Below, one piece after another: positions 6,098 through 11,932 of a stretch of 11,932 nt of DNA. How positions within the stretch are numbered: position 1 is the stretch's first letter; each line of letters opens with the position of its first letter. A model generated the notes under the pieces. It saw only the letters and a program-made list of their open reading frames with translations. It searched no databases and was not told the origin of the DNA. Source of the DNA: Chlamydiota bacterium (GTDB lineage: Bacteria > Chlamydiota > Chlamydiia > Chlamydiales > SLFE01); the NCBI GenBank assembly GCA_011065065.1, contig JAAKFL010000040.1, positions 1 through 11,932 of the forward strand, read 5' to 3'. The translations under genes and the position numbers were made by a program.

Positions 6098-6685
6098 TCA
6101 TTTGGGAAGAGAATTTTTGATCCTATTAAATGCAATAGCTTGTTCATGCAATGATGAAAAATAGGGTAATTTTGAAAAAGCATCTGAATGGATCTCGTTT
6201 AACCTGATTAATCCAATATCTGCTTCTGATACTTGATACGAAAAATCCCCTAAAAATCTCGAAAATCGTTTCACTTCCTTATTGAATACTGTATGATCGT
6301 TTGCATAAATTACTACGCAATTCCTGATACGTTCTACAGAACCGACTAGTTTCTCAATACCTATTTTTAAATCTCCTTCAGCTTGTTTTAAACATTTTTG
6401 AGGAGAAAATAATCTCGATCTAAATTCCATAGTGGCTTCGTCGTAGGTATGAACACATCCCCATTTAACTCTTGCTAGTGAAACTAAGGTTTTTTTCACG
6501 TTAAGTGCATGTCCCTTCACAAGCTCTGCAGTGATAAAGTGATTGGAAAGTACTCCCGAAACTGCCCTCCACTGTTTACAAACTGACTTTGAAACCGCCC
6601 ATGAAGGAATATCTAAATGCTTGATGATCCCATATTGAATTTCGATTGGTAAGTCAGAATAACACAAACCTTCAACAGAATTCAT
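6098..6685 (-). CDS. F-box domain protein (eukaryotic-like, candidate host-directed effector)
   Basis: A 195-residue protein without signal peptide or membrane segment. Residues about 10-45 form an F-box: SDLPIEIQYGIIKHL then VCKQWRAV, giving the LPxEI...I...L...VCKxWR pattern. In eukaryotes this motif binds Skp1 and recruits substrates to SCF ubiquitin ligases; bacteria have no such ligase, so F-box proteins of intracellular bacteria generally act in the host cell. The remaining 150 residues have no LRR, WD40 or Kelch repeats and I do not recognise them; this would be the substrate-binding part. Secretion by the type III system is an inference from the chlamydial setting, since such signals cannot be read from sequence. 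ATG 6685 has GGGAGGT just upstream (6689-6695), close to the start. The gene is divergent from comEC, 68 nt apart, and its stop lies next to the 254-bp structured element. Confidence 0.8.
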   Translation of the reverse strand: MNSVEGLCYSDLPIEIQYGIIKHLDIPSWAVSKSVCKQWRAVSGVLSNHFITAELVKGHALNVKKTLVSLARVKWGCVHTYDEATMEFRSRLFSPQKCLKQAEGDLKIGIEKLVGSVERIRNCVVIYANDHTVFNKEVKRFSRFLGDFSYQVSEADIGLIRLNEIHSDAFSKLPYFSSLHEQAIAFNRIKNSLPK

Positions 6686-6712
6686 ACACCTCCCAAAATT
6701 ATCTACATTTTT

Positions 6713-6724
6713 AATAACGTTATT
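6713..6724. promoter_or_regulatory. 12-bp perfect palindrome in the F-box/comEC divergent region
   Basis: AATAACGTTATT is self-complementary and lies midway between the divergent starts at 6685 and 6754. Its size and place suit a dimeric regulator site, but AT-rich palindromes of this length arise by chance fairly easily. No clear -35/-10 pair is identifiable around it. Confidence 0.3.
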
Positions 6725-6753
6725 GATACTATCTTTTTTTCCTTTAATCTTAA

Positions 6754-8271
6754 ATGTTTTTCAATCCATCAATGACTTCGTTTTGGAAAAAACAACCTGC
6801 TCTCCTCTATGGTCTCGCTCTCTACCTTGGAATCGTTTTAGCGATAGGACATTTATGGTCTCTTTTTCCGATTTTTCTCATTGGCACTTCCCTAATTCTA
6901 GGTCAAGAGATTCGAAGGTTCTTATTATTCGCGTTGATGCTCATATCTGCTTTTGGTTTTATCCATATGGCTATTGTCCTGCCACCGGACACCCCAATAG
7001 ATGGAACGGCACACATTCATATCTCGTCAATCAAACCTTACCGTTCTCGTTTCAATGAAGGATACATCTACCAAGGAACTCTTAAATCCTTTTCATCAGG
7101 TCATGTCGTGGCTCGTAATGTCCCTTTTTCTCTCAAGTTCCCGCGAAAAAAAAATGTCACTCGTCCTCTGGCAAATTGTGACTACATTGTTCAAGCCACA
7201 CTCCGAAAATCTGATCGAGGTCATGTGTATCTTTCTGTCAAGAAAGGAACCGAATGGAACGCTGTTCCATGGACTTGGAGTCCCGCTGAATGGCGCATGC
7301 AAAACAAAATGAATGTGCGTCAATACATCAACGAGAAAATTCCCCATCAAAAATCTGCTCCGTTCTTATGTGGCATCGCCACAGGACTATTTGATGACAA
7401 CACTCTCCATGTAGAACTCAGCCGATTTGGACTCCAACACATCATGGCCATCTCAGGATTTCATTTTGCTCTCGTCGCCTTACTCTTAAGCCTGGGTGCG
7501 CGCTGTTTTCTCACTGAAAAATCAGCAGCCAGTGTCGTAGTCATTCTCCTCACCCTTTACTTCATCTTTTTAGGGGTGACTCCGTCAATACTCAGAGCTT
7601 GGATTATGGCGACCATCTTTTTTATGGGGACGGTTTTGGAAAAACAAAGCCGTCCACTCAATTCTTTAGGTATCGCGCTGATTGTCGTTTTAACTCTCGA
7701 TCCTTTAAGCGTCTCGACCATTGGCTTTCAATTCACATTTTTGGTCACAGGATCGATATTGCTGTTTTACTCTCCCATTGAATCCGCTCTCCGCCCCCTG
7801 ATGAAAAAACGCTCACTGAGCCAGCTGGTTCAGATGGACCTCTTCAATCAGCACGGTTATGTTGTTCTCAATGCCCTGCGTAAAATCCTTGCGTTAACCA
7901 TTTCAGTCCAGATTGTCGCCGCACCCCTCATCCTTTTCTTGTTTCAAAAATTTCCTTTAATGAGTTTGATATACAATGCTTTTTTTCCTTTTCTGGTGAG
8001 CATTTCAATTTTTCTTTTACTGATAGGATTATTTTTGAGCCCTGTATCTCCAGTGGCGAACCTCATTCACGCGATTAACAGTGCCTACACAGAATATGTG
8101 CTCAATTTGGCCTATCAGATGCCGATGAGTCTTGATTTTTGGGTTCGGATGGAGAGCTTTTCAGCAAGTCTTTTGGTGGTCTATTTTTGTTTTGTCATGA
8201 CAGTGGGAATTTTGATGAGGGGATGGATGGAAAATCGGCAGATGGAGAGGCGGGACCTGGCCTTTGTATAA
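6754..8271 (+). CDS. comEC: ComEC/Rec2-family competence membrane protein (short form)
   Basis: ComEC forms the inner-membrane channel that carries single-stranded DNA into the cytoplasm during transformation. The 505-residue protein has N-terminal membrane helices (about 18-32, 35-50, 55-76), then an extracytoplasmic OB-like domain (about 80-170). The competence domain follows, with the family signature HIMAISGFHFALVALLLSL (229-247), SILRAWIMA (278-286), GFQFTFLVTGSI (324-335) and several more helices to about 490. It ends in a short charged tail. The C-terminal metallo-beta-lactamase domain of long ComEC proteins is absent, as in the short chlamydial form. No Shine-Dalgarno is evident before ATG 6754 or before the alternative ATG 6772, so the start is uncertain by six codons. 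It is divergent from the F-box gene and followed by tRNA-His after 54 nt. Confidence 0.92.
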   Translation: MFFNPSMTSFWKKQPALLYGLALYLGIVLAIGHLWSLFPIFLIGTSLILGQEIRRFLLFALMLISAFGFIHMAIVLPPDTPIDGTAHIHISSIKPYRSRFNEGYIYQGTLKSFSSGHVVARNVPFSLKFPRKKNVTRPLANCDYIVQATLRKSDRGHVYLSVKKGTEWNAVPWTWSPAEWRMQNKMNVRQYINEKIPHQKSAPFLCGIATGLFDDNTLHVELSRFGLQHIMAISGFHFALVALLLSLGARCFLTEKSAASVVVILLTLYFIFLGVTPSILRAWIMATIFFMGTVLEKQSRPLNSLGIALIVVLTLDPLSVSTIGFQFTFLVTGSILLFYSPIESALRPLMKKRSLSQLVQMDLFNQHGYVVLNALRKILALTISVQIVAAPLILFLFQKFPLMSLIYNAFFPFLVSISIFLLLIGLFLSPVSPVANLIHAINSAYTEYVLNLAYQMPMSLDFWVRMESFSASLLVVYFCFVMTVGILMRGWMENRQMERRDLAFV

Positions 8272-8283
8272 CGAAGTATGAAC

Positions 8284-8312
8284 TTGACTATTATTTTTAT
8301 AACCATTAAATT
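8284..8312 (+). promoter_or_regulatory. Candidate promoter of tRNA-His
   Basis: TTGACT (8284-8289) and TAAATT (8307-8312) are separated by 17 nt, and the -10 lies 13 nt before the tRNA. The near-consensus -35 and good placement favour a real promoter. Confidence 0.55.
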
Positions 8313-8325
8313 ACTAACATTAAAT

Positions 8326-8400
8326 GGCGGACGTAGCTCAGTTGGTTAGAGCGCTGGTTTGTGGTACCAGATGTCGCGGGTTCGAATCCCGTCGTTCGCC
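8326..8400 (+). tRNA. tRNA-His (anticodon GTG)
   Basis: A full cloverleaf is visible. The acceptor stem is closed by 8327-8333 with 8393-8399, with G-1 (8326) opposite the discriminator C73 (8400), the identity pair of tRNA-His. The D arm begins TAGCTC with GGTTAGAGC, the anticodon stem is ctggt/accag with loop TTGTGGT (anticodon at 8361-8363), and the T arm carries GGTTCGAATCC. CCA is not encoded (the sequence continues 'cat'), so it must be added by a nucleotidyltransferase. Confidence 0.97.
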
Positions 8401-8432
8401 CATCTTTTCCCTGCAATACTTTAGAAATTTTC

Positions 8433-8521
8433 AACGCAAAGATGCAAAAGTCGCTAAGACGCAAAGGTCCTAGTGGAATGTGACCATTCTTTGCGTCTTG
8501 GTGTTTTTGCCCCTTTGCGTT
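8433..8521. repeat. Inverted repeat of the 'cgcaaag' type
   Basis: Arm 8433-8466 (starting AACGCAAAGATGC and ending AAGACGCAAAG) is matched by the reverse complement of 8489-8521 with a few mismatches. A short ggtc/gacc pairing at 8466-8469/8482-8485 extends toward the loop. Each arm holds degenerate copies of a roughly 9-nt unit 'cgcaaagac'. It lies between tRNA-His and ftsK and could end tRNA transcription. Its composition resembles the element at the window's right end (11834-11932). Confidence 0.82.
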
Positions 8522-8578
8522 AATGTATTATTCCTCCGCGTGACTTTACAAGATCCCCTCTTCTCTGCTAAACCTAAA

Positions 8579-8607
8579 TTAACTAGAGTTTTAATTCTAA
8601 GTATCCT
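8579..8607 (+). promoter_or_regulatory. Candidate ftsK promoter
   Basis: TTAACT (8579-8584) and TATCCT (8602-8607) are 17 nt apart, with the -10 about 29 nt before the ftsK ATG. It is a four-of-six match at each element, by eye only. Confidence 0.35.
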
Positions 8608-8635
8608 ATGTTATCTATTTTTCGTGTGGGGAAGA

Positions 8636-11029
8636 ATGGCCAGAAGAAAAAAATCGACAACTCGTAAAAAACGAAAAACTTCAAAGACGATGATTGAGCC
8701 TCATGCTCATCACAAAACAGCGGAAGTTATTGGATTTCTTACGCTTGCGGTTTCGTTCATCTTATTTTTAAGTCTTATCAGCTTTGCTTATGGGAATCAC
8801 CACTCACAAAATTGGGTAGGAGCCATCGGTTATTCCATCGGCTGGATCCTCCATTCTTCATTGGGTGTGACAAGCTATGTTCTCTGTGTTTTTATTGGCT
8901 GGATTGGCTGGCAAAAACTGTTTGATAAAGAGATTAAGCACTTTAAGATCAAGGTTATGTATTTCTTATTATTGACATTCTCTCTGGGTATTTTGCTCAG
9001 TCTGATCGAAGATGAGTATCCCTATCTAGGACGTAGTCTTTCCGAAATTTTTTACCCTTCATCCGCCCGATATCCAATTCCGTATCATTTGGGTGGTCTC
9101 CCCTTAGTTTATCTCTATCGAGATCTTCCTTCGTTTAACTTGAAGCTGATCTTTAACTCTGTCGGAGTCCTTTTGATCTTTTCCAGCACGTTCTTTGCCA
9201 GCTTGCTGTTCTTTTTCAATATCCCCCTTTCTGAAGGGCTGAAATGGATCGCTTCAAAGTTCAAACGGGTGAAAAATGTGGATGCTGAGGTGGTGGATGA
9301 CGATGAAAGTGATTTTATGCGCTTCGTCAAACTTCGAATGCCCTCGCTGCAACAATCGTGGGCTCCTGAAACTGTCGAGGCGGAACCGGTTCACATGCCG
9401 GAAATGTTGGCGATTCAACCGAAACGAGAGTTATTATCTCGACCCTCATTGACAAAGAAACCACGCATTCAGTCTGCTCCCAAATTTGAAGAGCTAGAGG
9501 AACCAGCACCGAAACCTCGTCTCAATAAAAGAGAAGCTGCTTTGAGTGCACAAAGAGTTTGGAACGGAGATTACAAGGACTATAAGCTCCCACAAAACAA
9601 TTTGATCACTCCACCGGCTAAAGTGGACCAAACCTCTTTGAAAAATGATTTAAAACGGCAAGCTGAAGTTTTAGAAGAGACTCTATCAAGCTTTGGAATT
9701 GAAGCCAAAGTGGGACAAATCAACTGCGGCCCCACCATCACCTCCTTTGAAGTCCATCCTGCTATCGGAGTGAAAGTACAAAAGATCAAAGCACTCGAAA
9801 ACGATATTGCCTTGAATATGGAAGCGGCTTCCATCCGCATCATTGCACCAATTCCCGGAAAAGCGGCTGTCGGTATTGAAGTGCCCAATCCTCATCCTCA
9901 AGAAGTGGGCTTCCGCGAGATGCTGACGGCCTATTCAAGACTTCCGAAAAAACACAAAATTCCACTTCTCTTGGGAAAATCAGTGACAGGCGAATATATG
10001 ATGACCGATTTGACAAAAATGCCCCACTGTATCATTGCAGGGGCGACGGGCTCTGGAAAATCGGTCTGTATCAACACCATTGTGATGTCCCTCGTTTTCA
10101 ATGCGCGGCCTGATGAAATTCAGTTGTTGATGATTGATCCAAAAAAAGTGGAACTCACCCCTTATTCCCTTCTTCCACACATGATCGCACCGGTCATCAC
10201 AAGTCCTCAAGAGGCTTATACAGCGATGCAGTGGCTTGTGAAAGAGATGGAAAAACGATACGAGATTCTGAATAAGCTTCATTTCCGCAATATCGATGGA
10301 TTCAATAACAGAAAAATCGATCTGGAAAAAGAGAAAGAGCTCAATATCGAAGTCCCAGAAAAACTCCCTTTCATCGTCGGCATTGTGGATGAGTTGGCAG
10401 ATTTAATGATGGTTTCGAACCACGACATAGAGACTCCCATTGCACGCATCGCACAGATGGCTCGTGCTGTTGGCATTCATCTTATTCTCGCCACCCAGCG
10501 CCCATCACGAGAAGTGATCACTGGGCTCATTAAAGCTAACTTCCCAACACGTATCTGCTTCAAAGTTTCAAGTGGAATCAACAGCAAAATCATTTTGGAT
10601 ACGACTGGTGGAGAACAGTTATTGGGTAACGGGGACATGCTCTTTTTACCTCCAGGTACTTCTAACCTTACCCGTGTACAAGGAGCTTACATCAGCGACC
10701 ACGACATTCTTGAAGTGGTCCGGCACATCTGCGGCCAAGCCCCAACCAACTACCGCATTCCCACATTCACAAACATCAGCAACCGGGAAGGGTTTGACCT
10801 GTTTGATCCTCCGGGCAGCGAACGAGACGTCATGTATGAGCAGGCCATGAGTGTGGTTGTCAGCACGGGAAACGCATCGACAACCTTTTTACAAAGAAAA
10901 CTGAAAATTGGATATGCAAGAGCCGCGAGTCTTATGGATCAACTCGAGGAAGCTGGAGTCGTGAGTCCTCTCGATGGCAGCAAAGCGAGGCAGGTGCTTG
11001 CAACCTCAACGCAAACGGAGGAATCATGA
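8636..11029 (+). CDS. ftsK: DNA translocase FtsK
   Basis: FtsK is the septal DNA pump that clears chromosome termini during division and activates XerCD recombination. From ATG 8636 it has 797 residues. A basic head (ARRKKSTTRKKRK) precedes membrane helices at about 29-51, 65-92, 106-125 and 171-195. A charged, Pro-rich linker (about 200-325) leads to the alpha/beta motor. Walker A is GATGSGKS (469-476), Walker B IVDELAD (583-589), and ATQRPS lies at 619-624. The C-terminal winged-helix gamma domain (about 731-790) includes NASTTFLQRKLKIGYARAA, almost as in Chlamydia. The frame is open upstream to 8480, but that extension runs through an arm of the inverted repeat and intergenic DNA. ATG 8636, with GGGGA just upstream, gives the usual basic N-terminus. 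Chlamydiae lack FtsZ, and FtsK is one of their few retained divisome proteins. It overlaps the next gene by ATGA. Confidence 0.97.
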   Translation: MARRKKSTTRKKRKTSKTMIEPHAHHKTAEVIGFLTLAVSFILFLSLISFAYGNHHSQNWVGAIGYSIGWILHSSLGVTSYVLCVFIGWIGWQKLFDKEIKHFKIKVMYFLLLTFSLGILLSLIEDEYPYLGRSLSEIFYPSSARYPIPYHLGGLPLVYLYRDLPSFNLKLIFNSVGVLLIFSSTFFASLLFFFNIPLSEGLKWIASKFKRVKNVDAEVVDDDESDFMRFVKLRMPSLQQSWAPETVEAEPVHMPEMLAIQPKRELLSRPSLTKKPRIQSAPKFEELEEPAPKPRLNKREAALSAQRVWNGDYKDYKLPQNNLITPPAKVDQTSLKNDLKRQAEVLEETLSSFGIEAKVGQINCGPTITSFEVHPAIGVKVQKIKALENDIALNMEAASIRIIAPIPGKAAVGIEVPNPHPQEVGFREMLTAYSRLPKKHKIPLLLGKSVTGEYMMTDLTKMPHCIIAGATGSGKSVCINTIVMSLVFNARPDEIQLLMIDPKKVELTPYSLLPHMIAPVITSPQEAYTAMQWLVKEMEKRYEILNKLHFRNIDGFNNRKIDLEKEKELNIEVPEKLPFIVGIVDELADLMMVSNHDIETPIARIAQMARAVGIHLILATQRPSREVITGLIKANFPTRICFKVSSGINSKIILDTTGGEQLLGNGDMLFLPPGTSNLTRVQGAYISDHDILEVVRHICGQAPTNYRIPTFTNISNREGFDLFDPPGSERDVMYEQAMSVVVSTGNASTTFLQRKLKIGYARAASLMDQLEEAGVVSPLDGSKARQVLATSTQTEES

Positions 11030-11826
11030 AGGGTTTTTGTCCCCTCGCATCAGGATCGAAAGGAAACAGCATCTACCTCGGAACTGAACAAACGAAAATT
11101 CTGATTGATGCCGGAATTAGTGGCAGGGCCGTCAAAACCCGTCTTGCAGAAATTGACGTGGACATCTCTGAGCTCGATGCCATTTTGATCACGCACGACC
11201 ATCACGACCACATTCAAGGGTTGAAAGTTCTCGCCTACCGACACGGAATTCCCATATTTGCGAATACTGAAACTGCAAAAGGAATCGTCAACACCTTTTA
11301 CGACTGTCCCAAATTTAAAATCTTCACAACGGGAGAATCCTTTGAATTTGGCGATCTCGAAATTCACCCCTTTAGTGTCTTACACGACACTGTGGATCCT
11401 GTGGCCTTTACGATCAAAGTGAATTCATTAAAGCTGGGCTTCTGTACAGATTTAGGGTTTGTGACTCCGAATGTCCGTCATCAGTTACAAGGTTGCGATC
11501 ACCTTTACCTTGAAGCCAACCATCAGCCCTCCATGGTTGACGCCTGTCCAAGGCCGGCTTTTTACAAGAATCGGGTCAAGGGACGTCAGGGGCATCTCTC
11601 GAATAGTGACTGTGGACAATTATTGGCTGACGTTTGGCATCATGATTTGAAGCATGTTTATTTAGCTCATCTATCGAGTGAGTGCAATACACCTGAAACT
11701 GCGTTAGGGGTAGTCAATCAGATCCTTGAGGAGCGTGGGATGGGTGTGGAGATGTCGATAGCGCCGCAGCATGGAATTGGGAAGGCGACTTTGTTCGAAG
11801 AAACCTGTCTCAAAAGCGCCAGCTAA
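11026..11826 (+). CDS. MBL-fold metallohydrolase, YycJ/WalJ type
   Basis: A 266-residue cytoplasmic metallo-beta-lactamase-fold protein. The N-terminus CPLASGSKGNS is typical of the YycJ/WalJ group. The metal motif is THDHHDH (56-62), giving H57, H59, D61 and H62, with further ligands at H120 (VLHDTVDP), D142 (CTDLG) and H215 (LAHLSSECNTP). YycJ/WalJ proteins are considered 5'-exonuclease-type hydrolases linked to DNA repair or to the WalKR system; the exact substrate here is inference. No RNase J extension or ComEC-like membrane part is present. The start ATG 11026 overlaps the ftsK stop (ATGA) and has GGAGG just upstream (11017-11021), so translation is probably coupled to ftsK. The stop is followed after 7 nt by a long hairpin element. 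Confidence 0.94.
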   Translation: MKGFCPLASGSKGNSIYLGTEQTKILIDAGISGRAVKTRLAEIDVDISELDAILITHDHHDHIQGLKVLAYRHGIPIFANTETAKGIVNTFYDCPKFKIFTTGESFEFGDLEIHPFSVLHDTVDPVAFTIKVNSLKLGFCTDLGFVTPNVRHQLQGCDHLYLEANHQPSMVDACPRPAFYKNRVKGRQGHLSNSDCGQLLADVWHHDLKHVYLAHLSSECNTPETALGVVNQILEERGMGVEMSIAPQHGIGKATLFEETCLKSAS

Positions 11827-11833
11827 ATTTAAC

Positions 11834-11932
<99 letters not shown>

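Noticed and set aside
5898..6101. 67-codon minus-strand frame whose ATG overlaps the F-box gene's stop (ATGA)
   Set aside because: All but the first dozen or so codons lie inside the structured element 5829-6082, the product is a translation of its hairpins, and there is no domain or ribosome-binding site; the overlap is probably chance.
8480..8635. Hydrophobic 52-residue N-terminal extension of FtsK
   Set aside because: It is encoded by an arm of the inverted repeat and AT-rich leader, has no ribosome-binding site, and a standard basic FtsK N-terminus begins at 8636.
11026..11826. MBL gene considered as a detached ComEC C-terminal domain
   Set aside because: Its N-terminus (LASGSKGNS) and LAHLSSECNTP motif are those of YycJ/WalJ, and it is coupled to ftsK rather than comEC.

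Overview
The window most likely comes from a chromosome of an environmental, protist-associated member of the Chlamydiae. The evidence is an FtsK whose C-terminal half reads like the chlamydial protein, a short ComEC without the metallo-beta-lactamase tail, and a eukaryotic-type F-box protein, a class typical of amoeba-associated chlamydiae. No 16S or other marker is present, so the assignment is inference.

Layout. Positions 1-58 may hold the tail of an upstream gene. At 94-663 (+) lies a membrane-anchored methionine sulfoxide reductase B. It converges on a minus-strand pair: a SUKH (SMI1/KNR4)-like protein (2230-1376), then a small membrane-anchored SAM methyltransferase (1210-674). A roughly 160-bp near-perfect palindrome fills the space between these two genes. 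Divergent from the SUKH-like gene is a short, degenerate NDH-2-like flavoprotein fragment (2265-2879, +). Next come two paralogous minus-strand genes (4193-2916 and 5658-4282) for solenoid proteins with a 33-residue repeat. They share not only coding sequence but also the ribosome-binding leader and the terminator hairpin, and they differ by one repeat unit.

Between 5659 and 6097 there is no credible gene. This stretch holds a candidate promoter for the second paralog and a 254-bp nested inverted-repeat element (5829-6082). Beyond it is an F-box protein gene (6685-6098, -), divergent from comEC (6754-8271, +). Then follow tRNA-His(GTG), a 'cgcaaag'-type inverted repeat, ftsK (8636-11029), and an MBL-fold hydrolase of the YycJ/WalJ type (11026-11826) that overlaps ftsK by ATGA. 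The window ends in a perfect 36-bp hairpin built of 9-bp 'cgcgaagaa' units.

The right half (comEC, tRNA, ftsK, MBL) is conserved housekeeping DNA. The left-centre (1211-6685) is accessory: lineage-specific paralogs, a eukaryotic-like domain, a decayed enzyme domain and unusual inverted repeats. No complete defence, secretion or mobile system is visible. The most interesting signals are the two large foldable elements, the duplicated solenoid transcription units and the F-box protein.
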